Shown one piece after another: positions 16,505-24,941 of a stretch of 64,000 nt of DNA. The notes under the pieces are model-generated. The model was not told the origin of the DNA, ran no database searches, and saw only the letters and a program-made list of their open reading frames with translations. Every line of letters begins with the position of its first letter. Within the stretch, counting starts at the first letter, position 1. The position numbers and the translations under genes were made by a program. The DNA comes from Streptomyces fumigatiscleroticus (lineage in GTDB: Bacteria; Actinomycetota; Actinomycetes; Streptomycetales; Streptomycetaceae), in the NCBI RefSeq assembly GCF_014647975.1, contig NZ_BMQF01000006.1:186001-250000 (forward strand). The letters run 5' to 3'.

Positions 16505-16699
16505 TCACGGGCTCAGGCTGCCGACGACGTCCGCCGTCGCCGTCACGCCGTTGTGGATGGTCGGGGCGATGCTGGTGCTGGCCAGATAGAAGCCGAGCAG
16601 CATGCAGACCAGCGCGTGCGAGAACTTCAGCCCGCCGTTGCGTACGAAGGTCACCGCCAGGATCAGCAGCAACAGCACCACAGAGATGGAAATGGCCAT
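16505..16699 (-). CDS. Small membrane protein, 64 residues, unknown function
   Basis: Starts MAISISVVLLLLILAVTFVR and contains a second hydrophobic segment (ALVCMLLGFYLASTSIAP), giving two likely transmembrane helices. An excellent GGAGGAGG ribosome site six bases before the ATG (plus-strand CCTCCTCC at 16704-16711) supports it as real. I do not recognise a family. It is on the same strand as the phosphodiesterase gene upstream of it, with about a 100-bp gap, and is convergent with the NAGPA gene. Confidence 0.8.
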   Translation of the reverse strand: MAISISVVLLLLILAVTFVRNGGLKFSHALVCMLLGFYLASTSIAPTIHNGVTATADVVGSLSP

Positions 16700-16803
16700 C
16701 GTCAACCTCCTCCGCCACGTCCGCTTCGCGGCGTTCGGCCGTAAGTGTGGCGTAGCGGAGGGTTTGTCCGGGCGGCTGACCTGTCCTCCGAACGTGTGAA
16801 GTT

Positions 16804-17667
16804 CTAGGCCGCCCCGCGGGCGTCGAGGAACGACTCCAGTCCGGCCAGGTCGTCGGTGTTGAGGTGGTCGACACCGGCGTCGAACAGCTCGGTCCACACC
16901 GCGTCCCGGGCGGGGCCGGCCACGTCCGGGGTGGACCAGAAGCGCACCCGCTGACCGCGCGCGTGCGCCGCCCCGACGATGTTCCGCAGCTTGCTCCGCT
17001 CGGCGTCCGGGAAGGCGCCGACGCCCAGCCAGGTGAAGTTGAGCGTCCAGTTGTCGCTGATCAGCGGGGTGAAGGAGGCGGGGGCCGCGCTGCCGAGGTC
17101 GGTGAGCCGGCCGTCGTAGAAGGCGTGGCGGACGGCCTGGGCCTCCATCGGGGCGCGGGCCGCCCGGTCGCCGGAGATCACGGCGGTGACCGGGCCGGGC
17201 CGGACCCGGCCGTGCGCCCAGGTGGTGAACAGGTGCGGGTAGCGCTTGAGGTGACGGTCCAGTTCCAGGTAGGTGGCGGAGCCCTCGGTCTTGATGTCGA
17301 CGAGCAGTTGCAGCGGGCGGTGGTGGCCGCGGTACACCCAGCCGCGGTTGGCGCGCACCCGGGCGGCGAGCGGGTCGAGGTAGAGGGCCTCCAGGGTGCG
17401 GGCCGGGTCGAGGTCCTCCGGGTCGTGGGCGACCAGGAGCTGGTCGCCGACCAGGTAGATGTCGGCCTCCACGCTGCCGAAGCGGTGGTCGAGGGCGTCG
17501 AGGAGGGGACGGGGGTGCTCGTAGTCGTTGTGGGCGTGGGCACGCCACAACGGGCGCGGGCCATGCTTCGACTCGCCCGCGAAGGCGGACGCGGCGGGCA
17601 GGGCGACGGTGCCCGCGAGGGCGGCGCCGAGGGTGGTGAGGACTCTGCGGCGGGTGGTGAGGGCCAT
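16804..17667 (-). CDS. Secreted glycerophosphodiester/PI-PLC-like phosphodiesterase
   Basis: 287 residues with a Tat-like signal (TTRRRVLTTLGAALAG, cleavage near ASA-FA). The mature protein has the PI-PLC/GDPD TIM-barrel motifs WRAHAHNDYEHPRPLLDAL, then VEADIYLVGDQLLVAHD, LLVDIKTEG, and a C-terminal GVDHLNTDDLAGL. These resemble the AIM6/altered-inheritance-of-mitochondria branch of phosphodiesterases. It likely hydrolyses a phospholipid head group or glycerophosphodiester outside the membrane. The substrate is not determinable. Confidence 0.85.
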   Translation of the reverse strand: MALTTRRRVLTTLGAALAGTVALPAASAFAGESKHGPRPLWRAHAHNDYEHPRPLLDALDHRFGSVEADIYLVGDQLLVAHDPEDLDPARTLEALYLDPLAARVRANRGWVYRGHHRPLQLLVDIKTEGSATYLELDRHLKRYPHLFTTWAHGRVRPGPVTAVISGDRAARAPMEAQAVRHAFYDGRLTDLGSAAPASFTPLISDNWTLNFTWLGVGAFPDAERSKLRNIVGAAHARGQRVRFWSTPDVAGPARDAVWTELFDAGVDHLNTDDLAGLESFLDARGAA

Positions 17668-17799
17668 GCGCTGCCTCCCTGGTAGGCCTGACGGAACCTC
17701 AGGGAGTATGCGTGCCGCACCGCCTGCTGAAGCCTGACCCGGCGGGGAGTTGGCCGGACCGCCGTCCCGCGTTCACTTCGTCCCGCACCCGCACACCGA

Positions 17800-17827
17800 A
17801 AAGCCCGCCCCTGGTCGGGCGGGCTTT
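17800..17827 (-). terminator. Strong terminator after the acyl-CoA dehydrogenase operon
   Basis: AAAGCCCGCCC (17800-17810) and GGGCGGGCTTT (17817-17827) form a perfect 11-bp stem with a six-base loop; on the minus strand the stem is followed by TT. It sits 23 bases beyond the stop of the minus-strand gene ending at 17851, and the remaining spacer up to 17668 shows nothing else. Confidence 0.85.
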
Positions 17828-17850
17828 CCCGGACGTGCCTGCGGTGTGCG

Positions 17851-18933
17851 TCAGGGGGCCTGGAGGCCGGCCAGTTCGGCCAGCGCCTGACGGTGGGCGC
17901 CCGCCGTGCCGTAGGCGATCGAGTCGGCCTTGGCACGCTTGAGATACAGGTGGACCGGGTGCTCCCAGGTCATCCCGATGCCGCCGTGCAGTTGCAGCGC
18001 CTCCTCGGCGACACGGACGGCGACGGGCGCGGCACAGGCCTGGGCCACGGTGACCGCCATGTCGGTGTCCTCACCGGTGGACAGGGCGTCCGCGGCGTTG
18101 CGGGCGGCGGCGCGCAGGCCGACGACGTCCAGCCACAGCTGGGCCAGCCGGTGCTTGACGGCCTGGAAGCCGCCGACGGGCCGGTTGAACTGCTTGCGCT
18201 CCTTCAGATAGCGGACGGTCTCCGTCAACGCCCAGTCGGCGACGCCGAGTTGCTCGGAGGCGAGCAGTCCGGCACCGGCGCGCAGGGCCCGTCGTACGGC
18301 GGGTTCCGCGTCGCCGAGCCGGCGGCCCGGGGCACCGTCGAGGGCCACCGTCGCCAGCGGCCGGGTGAGGTCCAGGGACACCTGCGGGGTGACGGCCGCG
18401 GCATCGGCGGCCACCGCGTACAGGCCGCCGTCGTCCGCGGGGACGAGCAGGACGTCGGCGGCGGCCGCGTCCGCGATCCCGGTCAGCTCTCCGTGCAGGA
18501 CGCCGTTCTCCAGCCGTACGGCCTTGTGGGCGCCGTGCGGGGCCGTGTTCAGCGCGACGGCGAGAACTCCGACCGTCCTGCCCGACGCCAGCTCGCCGAG
18601 CAGGTCGTCGGCCGCGACGGCGAGCAACGCCTCCGTGGCCACGACTGCGCTGGTCAGGTATGGCACGGGGGCGACGGCCCGGCCCAGCTCCTCCAGTACG
18701 ACGGCGGCCTCCCGGTGGGTGGCGCCCTGGCCGCCGAGCTCCTCGGGCACCAGCAGACCGGCCAGGCCCATGCCGTCGGTGAGCGCCTTCCACGCCTGGC
18801 GGTCGTGCGGGGCGCCGGACTCGGTGCGGGTGATCACGCCGGCCGGGTCGCAGTGGTCGGCCAGCAGGTCCCGCACGGCCGCGCGGAGGGCCTCTTCCTC
18901 CTCGGAGTACAGCAGATCCGGCTGTGCGCTCAT
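17851..18933 (-). CDS. Acyl-CoA dehydrogenase family protein (subunit 2 of a pair)
   Basis: 360 residues of the acyl-CoA dehydrogenase fold. LLVPEELGGQGATHREAAVV is in the N-terminal helical domain, and YLKERKQFNRPVGGFQAVKH with LQLHGGIGMTWEHPVHLY in the C-terminal domain bind FAD. It is shorter than canonical enzymes and is encoded with another acyl-CoA dehydrogenase, overlapping its stop by four bases. Paired genes of this kind in actinobacteria often make heteromeric FadE enzymes acting on sterol or branched acyl-CoAs; that role is inference. Confidence 0.9.
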   Translation of the reverse strand: MSAQPDLLYSEEEEALRAAVRDLLADHCDPAGVITRTESGAPHDRQAWKALTDGMGLAGLLVPEELGGQGATHREAAVVLEELGRAVAPVPYLTSAVVATEALLAVAADDLLGELASGRTVGVLAVALNTAPHGAHKAVRLENGVLHGELTGIADAAAADVLLVPADDGGLYAVAADAAAVTPQVSLDLTRPLATVALDGAPGRRLGDAEPAVRRALRAGAGLLASEQLGVADWALTETVRYLKERKQFNRPVGGFQAVKHRLAQLWLDVVGLRAAARNAADALSTGEDTDMAVTVAQACAAPVAVRVAEEALQLHGGIGMTWEHPVHLYLKRAKADSIAYGTAGAHRQALAELAGLQAP

Positions 18934-20111
18934 CGGGACAGGTCCTTCCATGCGACGTCCTTGTCGGTGCGCGGCTCGGCGGGCAGGCCCAGGACGCGCT
19001 CGGCGACGATGTTCAGCAGGACCTCGCTGGTCCCGCCCTCGATGCTGTTGCCCTTGGCGCGCAGATAGCGGTAGCCGGCGTCCCGGCCGGTGAAGTCCAC
19101 CAGCTCGGGGCGGCGCATGGTCCAGTCCTCGTACAGCAGTCCCTCCTCGCCGAGGAGTTCCACCTCCAGGCCGCTGATCCGCTGGTTGAGGCGGGCGAAG
19201 GAGAGCTTCATGCCGGCGCCCTCGAAGCCGGGCTGGCCGGCCACGAGCTGCTGGCGCAGCCGCTCGCCGGTGAGGCGGGCGACCTCGGCCTCCACCCAGA
19301 GGGTCAGCAGCCGCTGGTGCAGGTCGTGGGTGCGCAGGTCGGGGCGTTCCCGCCAGGTCTTCGCGACCTTGCCGATCATGCCGCCCTCGCGGGGCAGCCG
19401 CATGCCGCCGATGGCGACGCGTTCGTTGTTCAGCGTGGTCTGCGCGACCCGCCAGCCGTCGCCGACGTCGCCGAGGCGGTGCGTGTCCGGGATGCGGACG
19501 TCGGTGAGGAAGACCTCGTTGAACTCCGCCTCGCCGGTGATCTGCCGCAGCGGCCGCACCTCGACACCGGGGTCGGTCATGTCGCAGACGAAGTAGGTGA
19601 TGCCGCGGTGCTTGGGCACGTCCGGATCGGTGCGGGCGATGAGGATGGCCCAGCGGGCGAGATGCGCGCTGGAGGTCCACACCTTCTGCCCGTTGACCAC
19701 CCAGGAGTCGCCCTCACGCACGGCCCGGGTGCCGAGGGCGGCCAGGTCGGACCCGGCGCCCGGCTCGCTGAACAGCTGGCACCAGACCTCCTCGCCCGTC
19801 CACAGGGGCTTCAGGAACCGCCGTTTCTGCTCCTCCGTGCCGTACTGGAGGATCGTCGGCGCGGCCATCCCCAGGCCGATGCCGATGCGCCGGGGGTCGT
19901 TGTCCGGGGCGCCCGCGGCCGCGAGCGCGGCGTCCACGGCGGGCTGGAGGGAGCGCGGGGCGCCGAGTCCGCCGAGGCCCTCGGGGAAGTGCACCCAGGC
20001 CAGTCCCGCGTCGAAGCGGGCCCGGAGGAAGTCCAGGCGGCCGGTGGTGGCCGGCGGGTGCGCGGCCAGCAGCTCGGCCGTGCGGCGCTCCAGTTCGGCT
20101 GCGTCGGTCAT
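18930..20111 (-). CDS. Acyl-CoA dehydrogenase (subunit 1 of a pair)
   Basis: 393 residues. Visible motifs include QLFSEPGAGSDLAALGTRAV (flavin and substrate contact), VVNGQKVWTSSA, and the C-terminal AKGNSIEGGTSEVLLNIVAE with the conserved EGTSE-like element. Oxidises an acyl-CoA to the 2-enoyl-CoA, transferring electrons to ETF. It overlaps both neighbours by four bases (ATGA), so the three genes from 21079 to 17851 form one tightly coupled operon with a quinone-reductase-like gene first. Confidence 0.93.
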   Translation of the reverse strand: MTDAAELERRTAELLAAHPPATTGRLDFLRARFDAGLAWVHFPEGLGGLGAPRSLQPAVDAALAAAGAPDNDPRRIGIGLGMAAPTILQYGTEEQKRRFLKPLWTGEEVWCQLFSEPGAGSDLAALGTRAVREGDSWVVNGQKVWTSSAHLARWAILIARTDPDVPKHRGITYFVCDMTDPGVEVRPLRQITGEAEFNEVFLTDVRIPDTHRLGDVGDGWRVAQTTLNNERVAIGGMRLPREGGMIGKVAKTWRERPDLRTHDLHQRLLTLWVEAEVARLTGERLRQQLVAGQPGFEGAGMKLSFARLNQRISGLEVELLGEEGLLYEDWTMRRPELVDFTGRDAGYRYLRAKGNSIEGGTSEVLLNIVAERVLGLPAEPRTDKDVAWKDLSR

Positions 20112-21079
20112 GCGGCGGCTCCCTTCTCCAGGACGACGGCCACCCGGCCGGTCGTCACGCCGTCGGCGACCCGCTGCACGGCCGCGGCGGCCCCGCTCAG
20201 CGGGACGCGTTCGCTCACCAGCGGCTTGATCGCGCCCTGGGCGGCCAGCTCGGTGAGCCGCTCGTGGCAGTGCCGGACCAGCTCGGGGTTCTTGGTGTTG
20301 TACAGGCCCCAGTGCAGGCCGAGGATCGAGTAGTTCTTCACCAGCGCGTGGTTCAGCGCCGGGCTGGGGATGGTGCCGCTGGCGAAGCCGACGACCACGA
20401 TCCGGCCCTCGAAGGCGATGACCTTGGCTGACTGGGCGTAGGCGGCGCCGCCCACCGGGTCGTAGATCACGTCCGCGCCCCGGCCGCCGGTGGCCTCCTT
20501 GACCGCGGCGACGACGTCCTCGGCCCGCCGGTCGATCACCACGTCGCAGCCCAGCTCGCGGGCGACGGCGGCCTTCTCCGCGCCGCCCACGACGCCGATC
20601 ACCGTCGCTCCGGCGGCCTTGCCGAGCTGCACGGCCGCGCTGCCGACCCCGCCCGCGGCGGCGTGCACGAGCAGGGTCTCGCCGGGCTGGAGCTCGGCCC
20701 GGCGGTGCAGGCCGAACCAGCCGGTCTGGTACCCGATGTGCAGGGCGGCGGCCTCGGCGTCGTCCAGCGCCTCGGGTGCGGGCAGCAGGGCGGCGGCGTC
20801 CGCGACGGCGTACTCGGCGAAACCGCCGTGGGGCAGGGCGGGGTTGGCGATCACCCGGCGCCCGTCCTCGGTCTCGCCGCAGATCTCCACACCGGGTGTG
20901 AACGGCAGCTCCGGCCTGACCTGGTACTGGCCCCGGCAGAGCAGGGCGTCGGGGAAGTTGACGTTCGCGGCGCGCACCCTCAGCAGGACCTGGCCGTCGC
21001 CGGGCGTGGGCCGTTCGCCCTCCGCCAGGCGCATCACCTCGCTCGGCTCGCCGTTCTCGTGCACGTGCCATGCCTGCAT
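20108..21079 (-). CDS. Zinc-independent NADPH:quinone oxidoreductase (MDR family)
   Basis: 323 residues of the medium-chain dehydrogenase/reductase superfamily, quinone-reductase branch. RAANVNFPDALLCRGQYQ is the characteristic N-terminal signature, and LLVHAAAGGVGSAAVQLGKA is the NADPH-binding AxxGxxG loop. No zinc-binding cysteine cluster is present. It is first in the acyl-CoA dehydrogenase operon; a role in reducing an enoyl or quinone intermediate there is inferred. The ATG at 21079 follows a GGAGGCC stretch. Confidence 0.92.
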   Translation of the reverse strand: MQAWHVHENGEPSEVMRLAEGERPTPGDGQVLLRVRAANVNFPDALLCRGQYQVRPELPFTPGVEICGETEDGRRVIANPALPHGGFAEYAVADAAALLPAPEALDDAEAAALHIGYQTGWFGLHRRAELQPGETLLVHAAAGGVGSAAVQLGKAAGATVIGVVGGAEKAAVARELGCDVVIDRRAEDVVAAVKEATGGRGADVIYDPVGGAAYAQSAKVIAFEGRIVVVGFASGTIPSPALNHALVKNYSILGLHWGLYNTKNPELVRHCHERLTELAAQGAIKPLVSERVPLSGAAAAVQRVADGVTTGRVAVVLEKGAAA

Positions 21080-21130
21080 GCGGGGCCTCCACGGACTGCG
21101 TCGTCGTCGGACCGGGGTCCACCGCATACT

Positions 21131-21142
21131 AAGCGGTCGCTT
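21131..21142. promoter_or_regulatory. Palindromic operator candidate upstream of the acyl-CoA dehydrogenase operon
   Basis: AAGCGGTCGCTT is palindromic apart from its central two bases and lies about 55 bp upstream of the first operon gene (start 21079), flanked by CT and GC. The shape resembles TetR-type operators of actinobacterial lipid genes, but no TetR gene is adjacent, so the regulator would be encoded elsewhere. Confidence 0.4.
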
Positions 21143-21178
21143 GCCTCCCTGGGAACACCCGTCGGCGAAGAGCCGTTC

Positions 21179-21781
21179 TCAGCCCTCCTCCCGCTTGCCG
21201 CGCGGCCGAGCCCGTACGTGCATCCGCTCGCCCTGCGGCCCGAACAGGCTCAGGAACTCCGCCGGCCCCTCCCCCGTCGACCCGAACCAGTGCGGCACCC
21301 GGGTGTCGAACTCGACGGCCTCCCCGGCGGAGAGCACCAGGTCGTGCTCGCCCAGCACCAGCCGCAGGCGGCCGGAGAGCACGTACAGCCACTCGTACCC
21401 CTCGTGGGTACGGGGTTCCGGGTCGGTGCGGCGCCGCGGTTCGAGCACCTTGAAGGCCTGGAGTCCGCCGGGCTGGCGGGTGAGGGGCCAGTAGGTGCGT
21501 CCGTGCCGTTCGATCGGCTCGGTGCGCACCCGCGGGTCCCGCACCGGCGGGGCGCCCACCAGCTCGTCCAGCGGCACCCGGTGGGCCCGGGCGATCGGCA
21601 GCAGCAGTTCCAGGCTGGGTCTGCGCAGTCCGGACTCCAGGCGGGAGAGGGTGCTCACCGAGATGCCGGTCGCCTCGGAGAGCCCGGCGAGGGTGGCACC
21701 GCGGTCCTTGCGCAGCCTCCGCAGCCGCGGACCGACCTCCGCCAGCACGTCGTCCATGTCGTCATCAGGAGCGTCACTCAT
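21179..21781 (-). CDS. XRE-family regulator with C-terminal cupin sensor
   Basis: 200 residues: helix-turn-helix of the XRE class at about 15-75 (RDRGATLAGLSEATGISVST, LSRLESGLRRPSLELLLP) and a cupin-2 domain at about 115-190 (THEGYEWLYVLSGRLRLVLG, FDTRVPHWFGSTG). Proteins of this build sense a small molecule in the cupin and repress a neighbouring gene. It is divergent from the thioredoxin-reductase-like flavoprotein, a probable target. The promoter seen upstream places transcription start at or next to the ATG, suggesting a leaderless message. Confidence 0.93.
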   Translation of the reverse strand: MSDAPDDDMDDVLAEVGPRLRRLRKDRGATLAGLSEATGISVSTLSRLESGLRRPSLELLLPIARAHRVPLDELVGAPPVRDPRVRTEPIERHGRTYWPLTRQPGGLQAFKVLEPRRRTDPEPRTHEGYEWLYVLSGRLRLVLGEHDLVLSAGEAVEFDTRVPHWFGSTGEGPAEFLSLFGPQGERMHVRARPRGKREEG

Positions 21782-21787
21782 GACTTC

Positions 21788-21816
21788 ATTGCAGTTTCGG
21801 CAAACCTGTTTGTCAA
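21788..21816 (-). promoter_or_regulatory. Consensus-like promoter for the XRE-cupin regulator, probably leaderless
   Basis: On the minus strand, TTGACA (21816-21811) is followed by a 17-bp spacer and TGCAAT (21793-21788), close to the vegetative promoter consensus. Only six bases separate the -10 hexamer from the ATG at 21781, so transcription would start at about the A of the start codon, with no room for a ribosome site. Confidence 0.65.
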
Positions 21817-21858
21817 TGCGGCACCCGCGGGGTGATGGTGCACCTGGAGGTGGTCACC

Positions 21859-22791
21859 ATGACCGACAGGTACGAAGTGATCGTCGTCGGCGGCGGCGCG
21901 GCGGGCTTGTCCGCCGCCCTGGTCCTGGGCCGGTCCCGGCGCCGCGCCCTGGTCGTCGACGCGGGCGCGCCGCGCAACGCGCCCGCCGCCCACATGCAGG
22001 GCTACCTGTCCCGGGACGGCATGCCGCCGGCCGAGTTCCTGGCCGCCGGGCGCGCGGAGATCGCCGCTTACGGCGTCGAGCTCGTCGAGGACCGGGTGGT
22101 GGACGTCGCCCGCGACGGGGAGGACTTCGCCGTGGAGCTGGCCGGCGGACGGACCGTGCGCGCCGGGCGGCTGATCGTCGCCACCGGGCTGAAGGACGAG
22201 CTGCCCGCGGTGCCCGGCGTCGCCGGGCGGTTCGGCCGGGACGTGCTGCACTGCCCGTTCTGCCACGGCTGGGAGGTGCGCGACCGGCCCTTCGGCGTGC
22301 TCGCCCGGAACCCGATGAGCGTGCACCAGGCGCTGATGGTGTCCGGCTGGTCCAAGGACGTGACCCTCTTCCTGCACACCGTCGCCGAGGAGGAGCTGTC
22401 GGACGACGACCTGCGCCGGCTCGCCGCCGCCGGGGTGAAGGTGGTGCCGGGCGAGGTGGCCCGGCTGGTGGTCGAGGACGACCGGCTCACCGGTGTCGAG
22501 CTCGCGGACGGCACCGTGCACGAACGCTCGGTGGTGTTCGTCTCCCCCCGTCCCCTCCCGCGGACCGGGCTGCTGGAGCGGCTCGGCGCCGAGCTGCGCG
22601 AGACCCCGTTCGGCGCGTATCCCGTCGTCGACGAGACCGGCCGGACCACCGTGCCCGGGGTGTGGGCCGCGGGCAACGCGGTCGGCTTCGCCGAGCAGGT
22701 CGTGCACGCGGCCAGCGGCGGCTACCGGGCGGCGGCCGCGATCGTCGGCGATCTGATCATGACCTCCCTCGATACGGCGGCGCGCGACTGA
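21859..22791 (+). CDS. Thioredoxin-reductase-like flavoprotein with CPFC pair and degenerate NADPH motif
   Basis: 310 residues. The N-terminal FAD-binding motif VIVVGGGAAGLSAALVLGRS and the C-terminal PGVWAAGNAVGFAEQVVHAA segment match low-Mr thioredoxin reductases. The redox pair is CPFC (Cys132, Cys135) within HCPFCHGWEV, as in dithiol-oxidase-type members. Where a reductase has GGGxSA for NADPH, this protein has ARNPMSVHQAL, lacking the glycines. It may therefore be an oxygen-dependent dithiol oxidase or use another donor (inference). GGAGG precedes the ATG at 21859; an upstream ATG at 21832 is less likely. Confidence 0.85.
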   Translation: MTDRYEVIVVGGGAAGLSAALVLGRSRRRALVVDAGAPRNAPAAHMQGYLSRDGMPPAEFLAAGRAEIAAYGVELVEDRVVDVARDGEDFAVELAGGRTVRAGRLIVATGLKDELPAVPGVAGRFGRDVLHCPFCHGWEVRDRPFGVLARNPMSVHQALMVSGWSKDVTLFLHTVAEEELSDDDLRRLAAAGVKVVPGEVARLVVEDDRLTGVELADGTVHERSVVFVSPRPLPRTGLLERLGAELRETPFGAYPVVDETGRTTVPGVWAAGNAVGFAEQVVHAASGGYRAAAAIVGDLIMTSLDTAARD

Positions 22792-22842
22792 CGTCACGGT
22801 CGTACAGGTGTGAACCCGCCCCTCACGGTGCACCCTGACTGC

Positions 22843-24381
22843 ATGCTGCTGACCCGGCTGGCCCAGGTGTCCCGCGAGGTCGCCGCCACCTCGGCGCGGT
22901 CCCGGAAGACCGACCTGCTCGCGGAGTTGTTCCGGGAGGCCGAGGCGGACGACGTGCCGGTCGTCATCCCGTATCTGGCGGGACGGCTGCCGCAGGGGCG
23001 GCTCGGCGTCGGCTGGAAGGTGCTGGGCCGCCCCGTCGCCCCGGCCGCCGAGCCGACCCTGACCGTGCGGGAGGTGGACGCCCTGCTCACCCGGCTCGGC
23101 GCGGTCTCCGGGCCCGGCGCCCAGGCCGAGCGGATCCGGCTGGTCGGGGAGCTGATGGGCGCGGCCACCGAGGACGAGCAGCGCTTTCTGCTCGGGCTGC
23201 TCACCGGCGAGGTCCGGCAGGGCGCGCTGGACGCCGTCGCCGTGGAGGGGCTGGCCCGGGCGACCGGCGCGCCGCCGGCCGACGTGCGGCGGGCGGTGAT
23301 GCTGGCCGGTTCGCTCCAGACGGTGGCTCAGGCCCTGCTCGCGGACGGGCCGGCCGCGCTGGACCGGTTCCGGCTCACCGTCGGCCGGCCCGTGCTGCCG
23401 ATGCTCGCACACAGCGCCTCCTCGGTGGCCGAGGCGATCGGCAAGCTCGGCGCCTGCGCGGTGGAGGAGAAGCTCGACGGCATCCGGGTGCAGGTGCACC
23501 GGGACGGCGACACGGTGCGTGTCCACACCCGCACCCTGGACGACATCACCGACCGGCTGCCGGAGGTGACCGCCGCCGCCCTCGAGCTGCCGGAGGAACG
23601 GTTCATCCTGGACGGCGAGGTCGTCTCCTTCGACGCGGACGGCCGCCCCCGGTCCTTCCAGGAGACCGCCGGCCGCGTCGGCTCCCGGGTGGACGTCGCC
23701 GCGGCCGCACGGGCGGTCCCCGTCTCCCCCGTCTTCTTCGACGCGCTCTCGGTCGACGGCCGCGACCTGCTCGACCTGCCGTTCACCGAGCGGCACGCGG
23801 AGCTGGCCCGGCTGGTCCCGGAGCCGATGCGGGTGCGGCGCACGCTGGTCTGCGGGCCCGAGGACGTCGAACGGGCGGAGAAGTTCCTCGCCGACACCCT
23901 GGAACGCGGTCACGAGGGCGTCGTGGTCAAGGGGCTGGACGCCGCCTACAGCGCGGGCCGGCGCGGCGCGTCCTGGCTGAAGGTCAAGCCCGTCCACACC
24001 CTCGACCTGGTCGTGCTGGCCGCCGAGTGGGGGCACGGCCGGCGCGGCGGCAAGCTCTCCAACCTGCATCTGGGCGCCCTCGGTGCCGACGGCGGCTTCG
24101 TCATGCTCGGCAAGACCTTCAAGGGCATGACCGACGCGATGCTGGCCTGGCAGACCGAACACCTGCGGACCCTGGCCGTGGAGGAGTACGGCTGGGGCAT
24201 GACCGTACGCCCCGAACTCGTCGTCGAGATCGCCTACGACGGCCTTCAGCGCTCCAGCCGCTACCCGGCCGGCGTCACCCTCCGCTTCGCCCGCGTCGTC
24301 CGCTACCGCAAGGACAAGCGCCCGCAGGAGGCGGACACGGTCGAGACGGTGCTGGCCGCCCACCCGGGGGTGGCCGCGTGA
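22843..24381 (+). CDS. ATP-dependent DNA ligase
   Basis: 512 residues. An N-terminal DNA-binding helical domain (about 1-190) is followed by the adenylation domain with motif I EEKLDGIRVQ (lysine near residue 211), motif III FILDGEVVSFD, motif IV HEGVVVKGLDAAY and motif V SWLKVKP, then an OB-fold. Actinobacteria use NAD-dependent LigA for replication, so this ATP-dependent enzyme is probably for repair. The length matches LigB-type ligases. No strong ribosome site precedes the ATG at 22843. It overlaps the NUDIX gene by four bases (GTGA). Confidence 0.95.
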   Translation: MLLTRLAQVSREVAATSARSRKTDLLAELFREAEADDVPVVIPYLAGRLPQGRLGVGWKVLGRPVAPAAEPTLTVREVDALLTRLGAVSGPGAQAERIRLVGELMGAATEDEQRFLLGLLTGEVRQGALDAVAVEGLARATGAPPADVRRAVMLAGSLQTVAQALLADGPAALDRFRLTVGRPVLPMLAHSASSVAEAIGKLGACAVEEKLDGIRVQVHRDGDTVRVHTRTLDDITDRLPEVTAAALELPEERFILDGEVVSFDADGRPRSFQETAGRVGSRVDVAAAARAVPVSPVFFDALSVDGRDLLDLPFTERHAELARLVPEPMRVRRTLVCGPEDVERAEKFLADTLERGHEGVVVKGLDAAYSAGRRGASWLKVKPVHTLDLVVLAAEWGHGRRGGKLSNLHLGALGADGGFVMLGKTFKGMTDAMLAWQTEHLRTLAVEEYGWGMTVRPELVVEIAYDGLQRSSRYPAGVTLRFARVVRYRKDKRPQEADTVETVLAAHPGVAA

Positions 24382-24860
24382 GTCCGGCGGGCCGGCGCAG
24401 CGCGGGCCTGCTGCTGTTCCGGCACACCGACGACGGCACCGAGGTGCTGCTCGGCCATATGGGCGGCCCGTACTTCGCCCGGCGCGACGCCGGGGCGTGG
24501 ACCGTCCCGAAGGGCGAGTACGAGCCGGACGAGCCGGCCCTTCAGGCGGCCCGGCGCGAGTTCCGGGAGGAGCTCGGGCTGCCCCCGCCCGAGGGCGAGG
24601 CGATCTTCCTGGGCGAGGTCCGGCAGGCCGGCGGCAAGACCGTCACCGTCTGGGCCGTGGCCGGCGACCTCGATCCGGCGGCGGTCCGGCCCGGCACCTT
24701 CCCGATGGAGTGGCCGCCGCGCTCCGGGCGGATCCAGGAGTTCCCGGAGCTGGACCGGGTGGCCTGGTTCACCCTCGACCGGGCCCGAGAGGTGATCATC
24801 ACGGCGCAGACCGCGTTTCTCGACCGCCTGGCGGAGCACTCGCACCGGCACGAGGAATGA
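24378..24860 (+). CDS. NUDIX hydrolase
   Basis: 160 residues. The NUDIX box is complete: glycine and first acidic residue in GEYEPDEP, then AARREFREELGL with the metal-binding REFREE core. VPKGEYEPDEPA resembles the diadenosine-polyphosphate and nucleoside-diphosphate-X hydrolases found next to ligases in actinobacteria. A GTG start at 24378 overlaps the ligase stop by four bases, so the proteins are translationally coupled; a house-cleaning role near nucleotide or adenylylated-DNA metabolism is inferred. Confidence 0.92.
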   Translation: MSPAGRRSAGLLLFRHTDDGTEVLLGHMGGPYFARRDAGAWTVPKGEYEPDEPALQAARREFREELGLPPPEGEAIFLGEVRQAGGKTVTVWAVAGDLDPAAVRPGTFPMEWPPRSGRIQEFPELDRVAWFTLDRAREVIITAQTAFLDRLAEHSHRHEE

Positions 24861-24941
24861 ATCCGCACGGCCCTCACGCGTTGCGGCGTCCACCGCGGCG
24901 CGGGATGGTCGGAGCAGAGCCCGCCCCCACGGAGGTCAGCC

